Of a DNA stretch of 49,830 nucleotides, positions 39,008 through 49,830 are shown piece after piece. Location: contig NZ_CALSBS010000030.1 of NCBI RefSeq assembly GCF_943590815.1, forward strand, positions 1 to 49,830. The letters run 5' to 3'. The notes below the pieces were generated by a model that searched no databases, was not told where the DNA came from, and saw only the letters and a list, made by a program, of their open reading frames with translations. Source of the stretch: Pseudocitrobacter vendiensis (GTDB taxonomy: Bacteria > Pseudomonadota > Gammaproteobacteria > Enterobacterales > Enterobacteriaceae). A program made the translations under genes and the position numbers. Each line of letters starts with the position of its first letter. Within the stretch, counting starts at the first letter, position 1.

Positions 39008-39501
39008 TTGCTGTCGGTTTTGCGAAAATCGGTGTTCTTCACGCTTTGCATGACCTGCTTGTTGAGCAGATTGAGCAGCAACATCGAGCGGGCTTCGCCG
39101 TCAGGTTCAGAGAAAATTGCCTGCAGACCTTCGAATGCGCCTTCAGTAATTACCACGCTGTCGCCGGGGTACGGCGTGCTGGGATCGGTAACGCCTTCCG
39201 GCTTATACACCGAAAGCTGATGAATAACACTGGAAGGAACCGTGGCCGGATGCATACCAAAACGCACAAAATGGCTGACGCCACGCGTCGCATTAATGGT
39301 AGTGGTATGAATCACTTCCGGGTCAAATTCAACAAAAAGGTAGTTGGGGAAAAGCGGTTCACTGACTGAAGTACGCTTACCGCGTACGATTTTCTCCAGG
39401 GTGATCATGGGCGTCAGGCAACTCACTGCCTGCCGTTCAAGATGTTCCTGAGCGCGCTGAAGTTGACCGCGTTTGCAGTACAGTAAATACCAGGCTTGCA
39501 T
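39004..39501 (-). CDS. rfaH: Transcription antiterminator RfaH
   Basis: 165 residues. NusG paralogue: N-terminal NGN domain ([21 protein letters not shown]...[10 protein letters not shown]) and a C-terminal KOW domain that changes fold from helical hairpin to beta barrel. It is recruited at ops sites to operons such as LPS core, O-antigen and capsule and couples them to ribosomes. The start MQAWYLL at 39499-39501 is the E. coli start; an ATG 32 codons upstream gives a sequence without homology. A few C-terminal residues differ from E. coli (TDSN). Confidence 0.97.
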   Translation of the reverse strand: MQAWYLLYCKRGQLQRAQEHLERQAVSCLTPMITLEKIVRGKRTSVSEPLFPNYLFVEFDPEVIHTTTINATRGVSHFVRFGMHPATVPSSVIHQLSVYKPEGVTDPSTPYPGDSVVITEGAFEGLQAIFSEPDGEARSMLLLNLLNKQVMQSVKNTDFRKTDSN

Positions 39502-39676
39502 AATGACTCTTTTCCACAATGTAGCGTGCAAGCATAACAAAAGTGTGATGCGATCGCGATGATAACTGATAGCGATAAGTCGAGCGTATTGGTTCACGTG
39601 ATTTTAACAAAAATACAGCATCACAGCCGCATTCGCCGTATAATGAGGCGCTTACCAGGAGGCCATTAATTTCCCC

Positions 39677-41161
39677 ATGAAATACCACGATCTACGCGAC
39701 TTTCTGACATTGCTGGAGCAACAGGGCGAACTGAAACGTATTACGTTACCTGTAGATCCTCACCTGGAAATCACCGAAATTGCCGATCGCACCCTGCGTG
39801 CTGGCGGCCCGGCGTTACTGTTTGAGAACCCAACGGGTTACGACATGCCGGTGCTGTGTAACCTGTTCGGAACGCCAAAGCGCGTGGCGATGGGGATGGG
39901 GCAGGAGGATGTCAGCGCACTGCGCGAAGTGGGGAAACTGCTGGCCTTCCTGAAGGAGCCTGAACCACCGAAAGGGTTCCGTGACCTCTTCGATAAACTC
40001 CCTCATTTCAAACAAGTGCTTAACATGCCGACTAAGCGTCTGCGTGGCGCGCCCTGTCAGCAAAAAATTATCTCCGGTGATGACGTTGATTTATCGCGTA
40101 TTCCGGTGATGACCTGCTGGCCGGAAGATGCGGCACCGTTAATCACCTGGGGGCTGACGGTTACGCGCGGCCCGCACAAAGAGCGGCAGAATCTGGGCAT
40201 TTATCGCCAACAGGTGATCGGCAAAAACAAACTGATTATGCGCTGGTTGTCGCATCGCGGCGGCGCGCTCGATTTTCAGGAGTGGTGCGCGGCGCATCCG
40301 GGCGAGCGATTCCCGGTCTCCGTGGCGCTGGGCGCCGACCCTGCGACGATTCTCGGCGCGGTCACGCCGGTGCCGGATACGCTGTCGGAATACGCGTTCG
40401 CCGGTTTGTTGCGTGGGACTAAAACCGAAGTGGTGAAGTGCGTTTCCAACGACCTTGAAGTACCTGCCAGCGCGGAAATCGTGCTGGAAGGGTATATCGA
40501 AATCGGTGAGATGGCGCCGGAAGGACCCTATGGTGACCACACGGGTTACTACAACGAAGTGGATAACTTCCCGGTGTTTACCGTCACGCATATTACCCAG
40601 CGCGATGATGCGATTTATCACTCGACCTACACCGGACGTCCGCCTGATGAACCGGCGGTGTTGGGTGTGGCGTTAAACGAAGTCTTCGTACCGATTCTGC
40701 AAAAGCAGTTCCCGGAAATTGTCGACTTTTACCTGCCGCCTGAAGGCTGTTCTTACCGCCTGGCGGTTGTTACGATGAAAAAACAGTACGCCGGTCACGC
40801 GAAACGGGTGATGATGGGCGTATGGTCGTTTTTACGCCAGTTTATGTACACCAAGTTTGTTATCGTCTGCGATGATGATGTGAATGCGCGTGACTGGAAT
40901 GATGTTATCTGGGCGATTACCACCCGTATGGACCCCGCGCGGGATACAGTACTGGTGGAAAACACGCCGATAGATTATCTGGATTTTGCCTCGCCGGTTT
41001 CCGGTCTGGGGTCAAAAATGGGGCTGGATGCCACCAATAAATGGCCAGGAGAAACCCAACGTGAATGGGGGCGTCCGATCAAAAAAGATCCGGCGGTTAC
41101 GGCGCGTATTGACGCTATCTGGGATGAGCTGGCCATTTTTAGCGACAGCAAACGCGATTAG
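39677..41161 (+). CDS. ubiD: UbiD, prenylated-FMN decarboxylase
   Basis: 494 residues (E. coli 497). It removes the carboxyl group from 3-octaprenyl-4-hydroxybenzoate, using prFMN from UbiX. Family blocks: [45 protein letters not shown] (cofactor loop). The ATG at 39677 gives MKYHDLRDF; the E. coli protein begins three residues earlier, but here the upstream codons AAT TTC CCC hold no start. AGGAGG at 39657-39662 is 14 bp away, unusually far. TATAAT at 39639 is a likely -10. Confidence 0.96.
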   Translation: MKYHDLRDFLTLLEQQGELKRITLPVDPHLEITEIADRTLRAGGPALLFENPTGYDMPVLCNLFGTPKRVAMGMGQEDVSALREVGKLLAFLKEPEPPKGFRDLFDKLPHFKQVLNMPTKRLRGAPCQQKIISGDDVDLSRIPVMTCWPEDAAPLITWGLTVTRGPHKERQNLGIYRQQVIGKNKLIMRWLSHRGGALDFQEWCAAHPGERFPVSVALGADPATILGAVTPVPDTLSEYAFAGLLRGTKTEVVKCVSNDLEVPASAEIVLEGYIEIGEMAPEGPYGDHTGYYNEVDNFPVFTVTHITQRDDAIYHSTYTGRPPDEPAVLGVALNEVFVPILQKQFPEIVDFYLPPEGCSYRLAVVTMKKQYAGHAKRVMMGVWSFLRQFMYTKFVIVCDDDVNARDWNDVIWAITTRMDPARDTVLVENTPIDYLDFASPVSGLGSKMGLDATNKWPGETQREWGRPIKKDPAVTARIDAIWDELAIFSDSKRD

Positions 41162-41166
41162 CGCGG

Positions 41167-41190
41167 CTGTTCTGCCTGTTCTGCCTGTTC
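41167..41190. repeat. 9-bp tandem repeat after ubiD
   Basis: CTGTTCTGC twice and a partial third copy, immediately after the ubiD stop. A likely slippage product without evident function. Confidence 0.75.
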
Positions 41191-41255
41191 AGGCACTGAT
41201 GATTGGGGCACTATTCAGACCCTGAAATGACTATAAGATCCGACAGAGGGAGCGC

Positions 41256-41957
41256 ATGACAATTTTAAGCTGTAAAGTGACCTCGGTAGATGCCATCACC
41301 GACACTGTATATCGCGTCCGTTTAGTACCCGAAGCCCCATTCTCGTTCCAGGCGGGTCAGTATTTAATGGTCGTGATGGATGAGCGTGATAAGCGTCCGT
41401 TCTCCATGGCCTCCACGCCGGATCAACAGGACTATATCGAACTGCATATTGGCGCATCGGAGCTGAATCTGTACGCGATGGCGGTTATGGATCGCATTCT
41501 GAAGGATTGCGAAATTGTCGTTGATATTCCTCATGGCGAAGCCTGGCTGCGCGACGATGAAGAACGTCCGCTGATTTTAATCGCGGGCGGTACGGGCTTC
41601 TCCTACGTGCGCTCCATTCTGCTGACTGCACTGAAGCGTAACCCTAACCGTGATGTCACCATCTACTGGGGCGGTCGTGAAGAGAAACATCTGTATGACC
41701 TGGCCGAGCTGGAAGCGTTAACGGTTAATCATCCGAAGCTGAATGTTATCCCGGTTGTTGAGCAGCCTGATGATGAGTGGCGTGGCCGCTCCGGTACCGT
41801 GCTGACGGCAGTATTGCAGGATTACGGTACGCTGGCGGAGCATGATATCTATATTGCAGGCCGTTTCGAGATGACGAAAATCGCCCGTGACCTGTTCTGC
41901 AATGAACGTCAGGCGCGTGAAGACCGCCTGTTTGGCGATGCGTTTGCCTTTATTTAA
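41256..41957 (+). CDS. fre: NAD(P)H-flavin reductase Fre
   Basis: 233 residues. Ferredoxin-reductase-like fold: flavin-binding RPFSMAS (about 47-53) and NAD(P) motif [12 protein letters not shown]. It reduces free riboflavin, FMN and FAD, and in E. coli activates ribonucleotide reductase and reduces iron. It binds flavin only loosely. AGAGGGAG lies 6-7 bp before the ATG. Confidence 0.97.
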   Translation: MTILSCKVTSVDAITDTVYRVRLVPEAPFSFQAGQYLMVVMDERDKRPFSMASTPDQQDYIELHIGASELNLYAMAVMDRILKDCEIVVDIPHGEAWLRDDEERPLILIAGGTGFSYVRSILLTALKRNPNRDVTIYWGGREEKHLYDLAELEALTVNHPKLNVIPVVEQPDDEWRGRSGTVLTAVLQDYGTLAEHDIYIAGRFEMTKIARDLFCNERQAREDRLFGDAFAFI

Positions 41958-41962
41958 GCAAT

Positions 41963-41987
41963 AAAAAACCCGCCCCTGACAGGCGGG
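41963..41987 (-). terminator. fadBA terminator
   Basis: On the minus strand CCCGCC / GGCGGG with loop TGTCAGG, followed by six T. It faces the fre end and stops fadBA transcripts. Confidence 0.9.
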
Positions 41988-42013
41988 AAGAACGGCAACT
42001 AACCTATTTATTC

Positions 42014-42034
42014 GTAGGCCGGATCCCGGCCTAC
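42014..42034. repeat. Short REP-like palindrome
   Basis: GTAGGCCGG-ATC-CCGGCCTAC, perfect 9-bp arms, between fadA and its terminator. It resembles a REP that lost its inner part. Confidence 0.75.
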
Positions 42035-42040
42035 AAGTAC

Positions 42041-43213
<1,173 letters not shown>

Positions 43214-45403
43214 TTAAGCCGTTTTCAGCGTGCCAACCGGACGGGCGGGCTCCACTGCGGGATAATACGGTTCGTTATGACGCGCCTTACTGCGCAGACC
43301 TTCCGGCACGTCATACAACGGGCCGAGGTGCTGATACTGCTGCGCCATATCGAGATATTTCGCGCTACCCAGCGTATCCAGCCAGCGGAATGCGCCGCCG
43401 TGGAAGGGAGGGAAGCCCAGGCCGTAAACCAGCGCCATGTCTGCTTCTGCCGGGCTGGCAATAATGCCTTCCTCCAGGCAACGCACCACTTCGTTGACCA
43501 TCGGGATCATCATGCGGGCGATAATCTCTTCGTCGCTGAAGTCGCGCTTTGGCTGGCTGACTTCTGCCAGCAGGTCGTCAACGGCGGCATCTTCTTCTTT
43601 CTTCGGTTTACCTTTGCTGTCTTCTTTATAACGCCAGAAGCCGAGACCGTTTTTCTGCCCGAAACGATTAGCCTCAAACAGCGCGTCGATAGCATCGCGA
43701 TATTCTTTCTGCATGCGCTGCGGGAAGCCTGCCGCCATCACCGCCTGGGCGTGGTGTGCGGTATCAATGCCGACCACGTCCAGCAGATAGGCCGGGCCCA
43801 TCGGCCAGCCGAACTGTTTCTCCATCACTTTGTCGACTTTGCGGAAATCCGCACCGTCGCGCAGCAACTGGCTGAAACCGGCGAAGTAGGGGAACAGCAC
43901 GCGGTTAACGAAGAAGCCGGGGCAGTCGTTGACCACAATCGGCGTTTTGCCCATCTGGCTGGCCCAGGAGACCACTTTGGCGATGGTTTGCTCGCTGGTT
44001 TTTTTACCGCGAATAATCTCAACCAGCGGCATACGGTGCACCGGGTTGAAGAAGTGCATGCCGCAGAAGTTTTCCGGGCGTTCCAGCGCCTCGGCCAGTT
44101 CGCTAATCGGAATGGTGGAGGTATTAGAGGCCAGAACAGCATCCGGGCGCACTTTCTGCTCGGTTTCGGCCAGCACCGCTTTTTTCACCTTCGGATTTTC
44201 AACAACCGCTTCCACGACCACGTCGACACGATCGAACCCGGCGTAATCCAGCGTGGGCTGAATGGTGGAAATGACGCCTGCCAGTTTCAGACCATCAATT
44301 TTGCCGCGCTCAAGCTGCTTATTGAGCAGTTTACTGGCTTCCGTCATACCAAGCGTCAGCGATTTCTCGTTGATATCTTTCATGATCACCGGCACGCCTT
44401 TCCAGGCCGACTGATAGGCAATGCCGCCGCCCATAATGCCTGCGCCCAGAACGGCCGCGTGTTTCGGCGCATCGGTGGTTTTGGCGAGTTTTTTCGCCAG
44501 GCCTTTTACGTACTGATCGTTCAGGAAGATGCCAACCAGCGCGCGCGCTTCATTGGTGTGCGCCAGCGGAACAAAGCTTTGGTTTTCCAGCTTCAGCGCG
44601 TCATCGCGTCCCAGACGGGCAGCGGCTTCAATGGTTTTCACCGCCGTAATCGGCGCCGGGTAGTGTTTACCCGCCGTCTGCATCACCATGCCTTTGGCGA
44701 TAGTGAAGCTCATGGTGGCTTCCACTTTACTGAGCTTCAGCGGTTCCAGTTTCGGACGACGCTTCGCGCGCCAGTCGAGATCGCCGTTTATCGCCTGGCG
44801 CAATACGGCCAGCGCACCGTCAATCAGTTTCTCGTGTTTAACAACGCCATCCACCAGACCGATTTTCAGCGCGTGTTCAGCACCAACATCTTTCCCGGCG
44901 GCGATAATTTCCAGCGCGCTGTCTGCGCCCAGCAGGCGTGGCATACGCACGGAGCCGCCAAAACCAGGCATGATCCCCAGTTTGGTTTCCGGCAGGCCGA
45001 TGCGCAGGTCTGGCGTCGCTAAACGGTAATCGGTCGCCAGTACGCATTCGCAGCCACCGCCCAGCGCGTAGCCGTTCACGGCGGCGATGGTCGGAACCGG
45101 TAAATCTTCCAGACGATTAAAGACGCTGTTGGCGAAATGCAGCCATTCGCTGAGTTGCTCTTCCGGCACCAGGAACAGCGAGAGGAATTCGGTAATGTCT
45201 GCGCCGACGATAAACGCCGCCATTTCAGAGCGCAGTAGCAGCCCTTTCAGCTCTTTTTGTTTTTCGAGGACATCGAGCGCGTGACCGAGGCTGGCTACGG
45301 TCGCCGTATCTAATTTGTTCACCGAGCCGGGGGCATCGAACACCAGTTCGGCAATGCCATCTTCCAGCCAGTTGAGGTACAGGGTATCGCCTTTGTAGAG
45401 CAT
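43214..45403 (-). CDS. fadB: Multifunctional fatty-acid oxidation subunit FadB
   Basis: 729 residues. N-terminal enoyl-CoA hydratase/isomerase domain with catalytic Glu119 and Glu139 ([17 protein letters not shown]), then 3-hydroxyacyl-CoA dehydrogenase with NAD motif GAGIMGGG (about 315) and catalytic His in [11 protein letters not shown]. Together with FadA it makes the beta-oxidation complex. FadR represses it through the site at 45430-45446. Divergent from pepQ. Confidence 0.98.
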   Translation of the reverse strand: MLYKGDTLYLNWLEDGIAELVFDAPGSVNKLDTATVASLGHALDVLEKQKELKGLLLRSEMAAFIVGADITEFLSLFLVPEEQLSEWLHFANSVFNRLEDLPVPTIAAVNGYALGGGCECVLATDYRLATPDLRIGLPETKLGIMPGFGGSVRMPRLLGADSALEIIAAGKDVGAEHALKIGLVDGVVKHEKLIDGALAVLRQAINGDLDWRAKRRPKLEPLKLSKVEATMSFTIAKGMVMQTAGKHYPAPITAVKTIEAAARLGRDDALKLENQSFVPLAHTNEARALVGIFLNDQYVKGLAKKLAKTTDAPKHAAVLGAGIMGGGIAYQSAWKGVPVIMKDINEKSLTLGMTEASKLLNKQLERGKIDGLKLAGVISTIQPTLDYAGFDRVDVVVEAVVENPKVKKAVLAETEQKVRPDAVLASNTSTIPISELAEALERPENFCGMHFFNPVHRMPLVEIIRGKKTSEQTIAKVVSWASQMGKTPIVVNDCPGFFVNRVLFPYFAGFSQLLRDGADFRKVDKVMEKQFGWPMGPAYLLDVVGIDTAHHAQAVMAAGFPQRMQKEYRDAIDALFEANRFGQKNGLGFWRYKEDSKGKPKKEEDAAVDDLLAEVSQPKRDFSDEEIIARMMIPMVNEVVRCLEEGIIASPAEADMALVYGLGFPPFHGGAFRWLDTLGSAKYLDMAQQYQHLGPLYDVPEGLRSKARHNEPYYPAVEPARPVGTLKTA

Positions 45404-45429
45404 GTCAGTCTCCTGAATCCAGCAGTGTA

Positions 45430-45446
45430 ATCTGGTCGTACCAGAT
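45430..45446. promoter_or_regulatory. FadR operator of fadBA
   Basis: ATCTGGTCGTACCAGAT is a perfect palindrome with central CGT, matching the FadR consensus fully. It lies 27 bp upstream of the fadB ATG, where FadR blocks transcription until long-chain acyl-CoA is present. Confidence 0.93.
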
Positions 45447-45593
45447 GAGCCTGAGTGTGGTTTTTATGTTAATAAATTGCAAATTACTCTTTAAATATTT
45501 GCTGGGGAGATCACGACTGGTGGAGATCACGCAGGTTCGGCGAGGTGTGCTAAGATGCGAAAACTTGAGGGCAAAAATGTACAAGGACTAAAA

Positions 45594-46925
45594 ATGGAAT
45601 CACTGGCTGCACTCTACAAAAATCATATCGCCACCCTGCAGGAAAGAGCGCGTAACGCGCTGGACCGCTTCAAGCTGGATGCGCTGTTAATTCATTCCGG
45701 CGAACTGATGAATGTGTTCCTCGATGATCATGCGTATCCGTTCAAGGTCAACCCGCAGTTCAAGGCCTGGGTGCCCGTAACACAAGTGCCGAACTGCTGG
45801 CTACTGGTGGATGGCGTCAACAAACCGAAGCTGTGGTTCTACCTGCCGGTCGATTACTGGCACAACGTTGAGCCGCTGCCGACCTCTTTCTGGACAGAGG
45901 AAGTTGAGGTCATTGCGCTGCCGAAAGCAGACGGTATTGCCGGGCAACTGCCGGCGGCGCGTGGAAATATTGCCTATATCGGTCCGGTTCCGGAGCGCGC
46001 GATTGGCCTGGGTATTGCTGCCGATAAGATCAACCCGAAAGGGGTGATTGATTACCTGCACTACTATCGTTCTTATAAAACGGATTACGAACTGGCCTGT
46101 ATGCGCGAAGCGCAGAAAACGGCGGTCAACGGCCATCGCGCAGCGGAAGAAGCTTTCCGCTCCGGGATGAGCGAGTTCGACATCAATCAGGCGTATCTGA
46201 CGGCGACCGGCCATCGCGATACCGATGTACCGTATGGCAACATCGTGGCGCTGAACGAGCACGCCTCTGTGCTGCATTACACTAAACTGGATCACCGCGT
46301 GCCGTCTGAAGTGCGTAGCTTCCTGCTGGATGCTGGCGCGGAATATAACGGTTATGCCGCTGATCTCACCCGTACCTGGTCGGCGCACAGCGACAATGAT
46401 TTCGCTCATCTGATTAAAGACGTGAACGACGAGCAGCAGGCGCTGATTGCCACCATGAAAGCGGGTGTCAGCTACGTGGATTATCACATCCAGTTTCATC
46501 AGCGCATCGCAAAAATCCTGCGTAAACATCAAATCCTCACTGACATGAGCGAAGAAGCGATGGTCGAAAACGACCTGACCGGGCCGTTTATGCCGCACGG
46601 TATTGGTCACCCGTTGGGATTACAGGTCCATGATGTCGCAGGCTTTATGCAGGATGATACCGGCACGCACCTGGCTGCGCCGTCGAAATATCCGTACCTG
46701 CGCTGCACTCGCGTGCTGCAGCCACGCATGGTGTTAACCATCGAGCCGGGCATTTACTTCATTGAATCTCTGCTGGCGCCGTGGCGTGAAGGGCAGTTCA
46801 GCAAACACTTCAACTGGCAGAAAATTGAAGCACTGAAACCGTTCGGCGGGATTCGTATCGAAGATAACGTCGTGATCCACGAAAATAACGTTGAAAACAT
46901 GACGCGCGATCTGAAACTGGCGTAA
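45594..46925 (+). CDS. pepQ: Xaa-Pro dipeptidase PepQ
   Basis: 443 residues, as in E. coli. Splits dipeptides with C-terminal proline; the pita-bread fold binds two Mn2+ ions through Asp in [17 protein letters not shown] (two Asp, about 246 and 257), His in HGIGHPLG (about 339), and Glu in TIEPGIYF and GGIRIEDN (about 384 and 423). The start [11 protein letters not shown] with AAGGAC upstream is chosen over an ATG 13 codons earlier. Its stop shares one base with the yigZ start. Confidence 0.97.
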   Translation: MESLAALYKNHIATLQERARNALDRFKLDALLIHSGELMNVFLDDHAYPFKVNPQFKAWVPVTQVPNCWLLVDGVNKPKLWFYLPVDYWHNVEPLPTSFWTEEVEVIALPKADGIAGQLPAARGNIAYIGPVPERAIGLGIAADKINPKGVIDYLHYYRSYKTDYELACMREAQKTAVNGHRAAEEAFRSGMSEFDINQAYLTATGHRDTDVPYGNIVALNEHASVLHYTKLDHRVPSEVRSFLLDAGAEYNGYAADLTRTWSAHSDNDFAHLIKDVNDEQQALIATMKAGVSYVDYHIQFHQRIAKILRKHQILTDMSEEAMVENDLTGPFMPHGIGHPLGLQVHDVAGFMQDDTGTHLAAPSKYPYLRCTRVLQPRMVLTIEPGIYFIESLLAPWREGQFSKHFNWQKIEALKPFGGIRIEDNVVIHENNVENMTRDLKLA

Positions 46926-47539
46926 TGGAAAGTTGGCCGATACCGGCGTCGCCGGTCACGTTTACTGAAGAGATTAAAAAGAGCCGTTTCATCACCCTGC
47001 TGGCGCATACCGATGGGGTGGAGGCGGCGAAAGCGTTTGTTGAGTCGGTAAGGGCGGAACATCCTGATGCCCGTCACCACTGCGTCGCCTGGGTTGCCGG
47101 GCGGCCAGATGACTCACAGCAGCTTGGCTTTTCAGATGATGGTGAACCGGCGGGAACGGCAGGTAAGCCCATGCTGGCGCAGCTTATGGGAAGCGGCGTC
47201 GGTGAAATTACCGCCGTGGTGGTTCGCTACTACGGCGGCGTGCTGTTGGGTACAGGCGGCCTGGTGAAAGCCTATGGCGGCGGCGTTCAGCAGGCGCTAA
47301 ATCAACTCACAACACAAATCAAAACGCCATTAACCGAATATACTCTGTTGTGTGAATACGGTCAGTTATCGGGGATTGAAACGCTGCTGGGGCAATTCTC
47401 TGGCGTCATTGTTGACAGTGATTATCAGGCATCGGTACAGCTACGTGTGGCGCTTCCGCAAGCGAAAGTGGATGCTTTTACAGCAAAACTGGCTGATTTT
47501 AGTCGTGGTTCATTGCAATTGTTAGCGATTGAAGAATAA
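46925..47539 (+). CDS. yigZ: IMPACT/UPF0029 family protein YigZ
   Basis: 204 residues. N-terminal IMPACT domain with KKSRFITLLAHTDGVEAA, HHCVAWVAG and DDGEPAGTAGKPML (about 58-85) and a small ferredoxin-like C-terminal domain. Function in bacteria is not established; eukaryotic IMPACT acts on translation control. Overlaps pepQ by one base (TAATG) and is 38 bp before trkH. Confidence 0.96.
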   Translation: MESWPIPASPVTFTEEIKKSRFITLLAHTDGVEAAKAFVESVRAEHPDARHHCVAWVAGRPDDSQQLGFSDDGEPAGTAGKPMLAQLMGSGVGEITAVVVRYYGGVLLGTGGLVKAYGGGVQQALNQLTTQIKTPLTEYTLLCEYGQLSGIETLLGQFSGVIVDSDYQASVQLRVALPQAKVDAFTAKLADFSRGSLQLLAIEE

Positions 47540-47577
47540 TCCCCCTCCTTACTTTTATACCAAAGGAAGCGCCAGAG

Positions 47578-49029
47578 ATGCATTTTCGTGCCATAACCCG
47601 AATCGTCGGACTTCTGGTCATCTTGTTTTCGGGAACCATGATCCTTCCCGGCCTGGTGGCATTGATTTACCGCGATGGCGCCGGGCGGGCATTTACCCAA
47701 ACCTTTTTTGTCGCGCTGGTGATTGGCTCGCTACTGTGGTGGCCGAACCGCCGCGAGAAAGGCGAACTTAAATCGCGCGAAGGGTTTTTGATTGTGGTCC
47801 TGTTCTGGACCGTATTGGGCAGCGTGGGTGCGCTTCCCTTTATCTTCTCTGAGCAGCCAAACCTCACGATAACCGATGCTTTTTTTGAATCCTTTTCCGG
47901 CCTAACGACGACAGGCGCGACGACGCTGGTGGGTCTTGATTCTCTGCCGCATGCGATTCTCTTTTATCGACAGATGCTGCAATGGTTCGGCGGTATGGGG
48001 ATCATCGTGTTAGCCGTGGCGATTCTGCCTATCCTCGGCGTCGGGGGAATGCAGCTTTATCGTGCCGAGATGCCGGGGCCGCTGAAGGATAACAAGATGC
48101 GACCGCGTATTGCGGAAACGGCAAAAACACTGTGGCTCATCTATGTGTTGCTGACCGTCGCCTGTGCGCTTGCACTGTGGTTTGCGGGCATGCCGGCTTT
48201 CGACGCCATCGGTCACAGTTTCGCGACTATCGCGATTGGTGGTTTTTCGACGCATGATGCCAGCGTGGGTTACTTCGACAGCCCAACGATTAACACCATT
48301 ATTGCTATCTTCTTACTGATCTCCGGGTGTAACTACGGTCTGCACTTCTCGTTACTGAGTGGGCGGAGCCTGAAGGTGTACTGGCGTGATCCGGAATTCC
48401 GGATGTTTATTGGCGTTCAGTTGACGCTGGTGTTTATCTGTACGCTGGTGCTCTATTTCCATAACGTTTACAGCTCTGCGCTGACGACAATTAACCAGGC
48501 CTTCTTCCAGGTGGTGTCGATGGCGACGACGGCGGGCTTTACGACGGACAGCATCGCTCGCTGGCCGCTCTTCCTGCCGGTGCTGTTACTCTGCTCGGCG
48601 TTTATCGGCGGTTGCGCCGGGTCGACGGGCGGGGGGCTGAAGGTGATTCGTATCCTGCTGCTGTTCAAGCAGGGGAACCGCGAACTAAAACGTCTGGTGC
48701 ATCCGAATGCGGTGTATAGCATCAAGCTGGGCAACCGTGCGCTGCCGGAACGTATTCTGGAAGCAGTATGGGGCTTCTTCTCTGCGTATGCGCTTGTGTT
48801 CATTATCAGTATGTTGGCAATTATCGCGACCGGCGTGGATGACTTCTCTGCGTTTGCTTCGGTAGTGGCAACGCTGAATAACCTTGGTCCAGGGCTTGGC
48901 GTAGTGGCGGATAACTTTGCCAGTATGAACCCGGTGGCGAAGTGGATCCTGATTGCGAACATGCTGTTTGGTCGTCTGGAAGTCTTTACGCTGCTGGTGT
49001 TGTTTACCCCCACCTTCTGGCGCGAATAA
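47578..49029 (+). CDS. trkH: Potassium transporter TrkH
   Basis: 483 residues, as in E. coli. SKT superfamily: four M1-P-M2 units with pore-loop segments such as SGLTTTGATT, ATIAIGGFSTHD, MATTAGFTTD and the last LNNLGPGLG. Low-affinity K+ uptake with the NAD-regulated ring TrkA. Followed by hemG after 12 bp. Confidence 0.98.
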   Translation: MHFRAITRIVGLLVILFSGTMILPGLVALIYRDGAGRAFTQTFFVALVIGSLLWWPNRREKGELKSREGFLIVVLFWTVLGSVGALPFIFSEQPNLTITDAFFESFSGLTTTGATTLVGLDSLPHAILFYRQMLQWFGGMGIIVLAVAILPILGVGGMQLYRAEMPGPLKDNKMRPRIAETAKTLWLIYVLLTVACALALWFAGMPAFDAIGHSFATIAIGGFSTHDASVGYFDSPTINTIIAIFLLISGCNYGLHFSLLSGRSLKVYWRDPEFRMFIGVQLTLVFICTLVLYFHNVYSSALTTINQAFFQVVSMATTAGFTTDSIARWPLFLPVLLLCSAFIGGCAGSTGGGLKVIRILLLFKQGNRELKRLVHPNAVYSIKLGNRALPERILEAVWGFFSAYALVFIISMLAIIATGVDDFSAFASVVATLNNLGPGLGVVADNFASMNPVAKWILIANMLFGRLEVFTLLVLFTPTFWRE

Positions 49030-49041
49030 GTGGAGCTTACG

Positions 49042-49575
49042 TTGAAAACATTAATTCTCTTCTCTACCCGTGATGGGCAGACGCGTGAAATTGCCGCGTA
49101 TCTCTCTTCTGAGCTCAAAGAGCTGGGTATTGATTCCGAGCTGGTGAATCTGAATCGCACTCAGGACGTTGAGTGGGAACAGTATGACCGCGTTGTGGTG
49201 GGAGCTTCGATTCGCTATGGGCACTTCCATTCAGCGGTCGATCGTTTTGTGAAAAAGCATGCCGCGCAGATGCAGGCATTACCGAGCGCTTTCTTCTCGG
49301 TGAACCTGGTGGCGCGTAAACCCGAGAAGCGATCGCCGCAGACCAATAACTACACGCGTAAGTTTCTGTTGGCCTCACCGTGGCAGCCGGATGCCTGCGC
49401 CGTTTTTGCCGGGGCGCTGCGTTACCCGCGTTACCGCTGGTATGACCGCTTTATGATCCGTCTGATTATGAAGATGACGGGCGGCGAAACGGATACCCGT
49501 AAAGAAGTGGTTTATACGGACTGGCAGCAGGTAGCCCATTTCGCCCGCGAAATTGCGCATATTCCGCGCAAATAG
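49042..49575 (+). CDS. hemG: Menaquinone-dependent protoporphyrinogen IX dehydrogenase HemG
   Basis: 177 residues from a TTG start (49042-49044), with GGAG 6 bp upstream; a GTG at 49030 in frame would add four residues not found in E. coli. Flavodoxin-like: FMN loop FSTRDGQTR near the N-terminus and the long-chain insert ([12 protein letters not shown]). It oxidises protoporphyrinogen IX with quinone at the inner membrane, the next-to-last step of haem synthesis. Linked to trkH, then the rRNA promoter. Confidence 0.96.
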   Translation: MKTLILFSTRDGQTREIAAYLSSELKELGIDSELVNLNRTQDVEWEQYDRVVVGASIRYGHFHSAVDRFVKKHAAQMQALPSAFFSVNLVARKPEKRSPQTNNYTRKFLLASPWQPDACAVFAGALRYPRYRWYDRFMIRLIMKMTGGETDTRKEVVYTDWQQVAHFAREIAHIPRK

Positions 49576-49636
49576 CGCACGAATGTAGCGCATTGCCTGG
49601 AAAATGAGCGAATGAAAGGTTTTTTGTATTTTATGC

Positions 49637-49664
49637 TTGCGAGATCTCAATTACTCCCTATAAT
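49637..49664 (+). promoter_or_regulatory. rRNA operon promoter P1
   Basis: TTGCGA (49637-49642), 16-bp spacer, TATAAT (49659-49664), then the GC-rich discriminator GCGCC. An AT-rich UP-like stretch lies just upstream (49618-49635). Matches rrn P1 with stringent control; the E. coli rrnA operon is at this same place after hemG. Confidence 0.92.
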
Positions 49665-49756
49665 GCGCCTCCACTGACACGGAACAACGGCCTCTAAGCC
49701 GCCGGGTTAGCAGGCTTCCTTCGGGAACGCCGCCAGAGAAAAGCGAAAATAAGCGC

Positions 49757-49784
49757 TTGACTCTGAAGGAGGAAAGCGTAGTAT
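49757..49784 (+). promoter_or_regulatory. rRNA operon promoter P2
   Basis: TTGACT (49757-49762), 16-bp spacer, TAGTAT (49779-49784), about 120 bp after P1, the usual P1-P2 distance. Confidence 0.88.
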
Positions 49785-49823
49785 GCGCACCTCGCAACGG
49801 TGAGCTTCACGCCGCGTTGCAAC

Positions 49824-49830
49824 TGCTCTT
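49824..49830 (+). promoter_or_regulatory. Start of rrn leader boxA (cut by the window end)
   Basis: TGCTCTT is the first part of the rRNA antitermination boxA (TGCTCTTTAACA). The rest, and the 16S gene, lie outside the window. Confidence 0.7.

Noticed and set aside
43277-45022. Long plus-strand ORF of 581 codons inside fadB
   Set aside because: It is the antisense of fadB, His/Arg/Phe-rich as expected from a mirror frame, without a ribosome site or known domain.
49576-49830. 16S rRNA gene start
   Set aside because: Only the promoters and the first bases of boxA are inside the window; the mature 16S 5' end is not reached.

Overview
The window is core chromosome of a member of the Enterobacteriaceae. 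Almost every gene has a recognisable Escherichia coli K-12 counterpart in the same order and orientation, from the GlmZ small RNA and the hemCDXY operon through cyaA, dapF-xerC-uvrD, recQ, metRE, udp, ubiEJB, tatABCD, fadBA, pepQ and trkH-hemG to an rRNA operon promoter (the rrnA position in E. coli). Protein identity looks high but is clearly not that of E. coli itself. Copies of a REP-type palindrome sit at many gene ends, as in Escherichia, Klebsiella and Enterobacter. The genus cannot be fixed by reading; an Enterobacter, Lelliottia, Leclercia, Kosakonia or Citrobacter-like organism fits.

Layout. 1-345: GlmZ sRNA, which feeds amino-sugar control, and two terminators back to back. 347-4435 (minus): hemC-hemD-hemX-hemY, haem synthesis. 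4436-4795: divergent control region with a CRP site. 4796-7724: cyaA (adenylate cyclase) facing cyaY (frataxin). 7772-9799 (minus): an accessory gene for a secreted protein with two tandem DKNYY-like repeats, absent from this place in E. coli. 9986-15672: lptM-dapF-yigA-xerC-yigB-uvrD, with overlapping genes and a LexA-controlled promoter for uvrD. 15673-16981: corA with a long leader that contains a small translated-looking ORF and competing hairpins. 17084-24970: rarD, yigI, pldA, recQ, rhtC, an accessory Rpn-family nuclease gene, rhtB, pldB. 25012-30867: yigL, the biotin transporter yigM (bioP), metR/metE and ysgA. 31119-38185: udp, rmuC, ubiE-ubiJ-ubiB and tatABC. 38225-45403: tatD, rfaH, ubiD, fre and fadBA. 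45594-49575: pepQ, yigZ, trkH and hemG. 49576-49830: rRNA P1 and P2 promoters; the 16S gene itself lies beyond the window.

How the genes work together. The window links haem synthesis (hemCD near the start, hemG at the end), ubiquinone synthesis (ubiE, ubiJ, ubiB, ubiD), global carbon control (cyaA makes the cAMP used at the CRP sites of cyaA and udp), DNA repair and recombination (xerC, uvrD, recQ, rmuC), outer-membrane upkeep (lptM, pldA, and rfaH for LPS operons), Tat export, and fatty-acid beta-oxidation under FadR.

Most interesting parts: the Rpn-type nuclease gene with a well-placed internal start that could make a 57-residue C-terminal protein, as in the reported Rpn toxin with intragenic antitoxin; the corA leader with its small ORF and mutually exclusive stems; the repeat-containing DKNYY-like secreted protein inserted beside cyaY; and the uvrD leader that carries a LexA box followed by two REP palindromes. 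Everything else is ordinary conserved chromosome.
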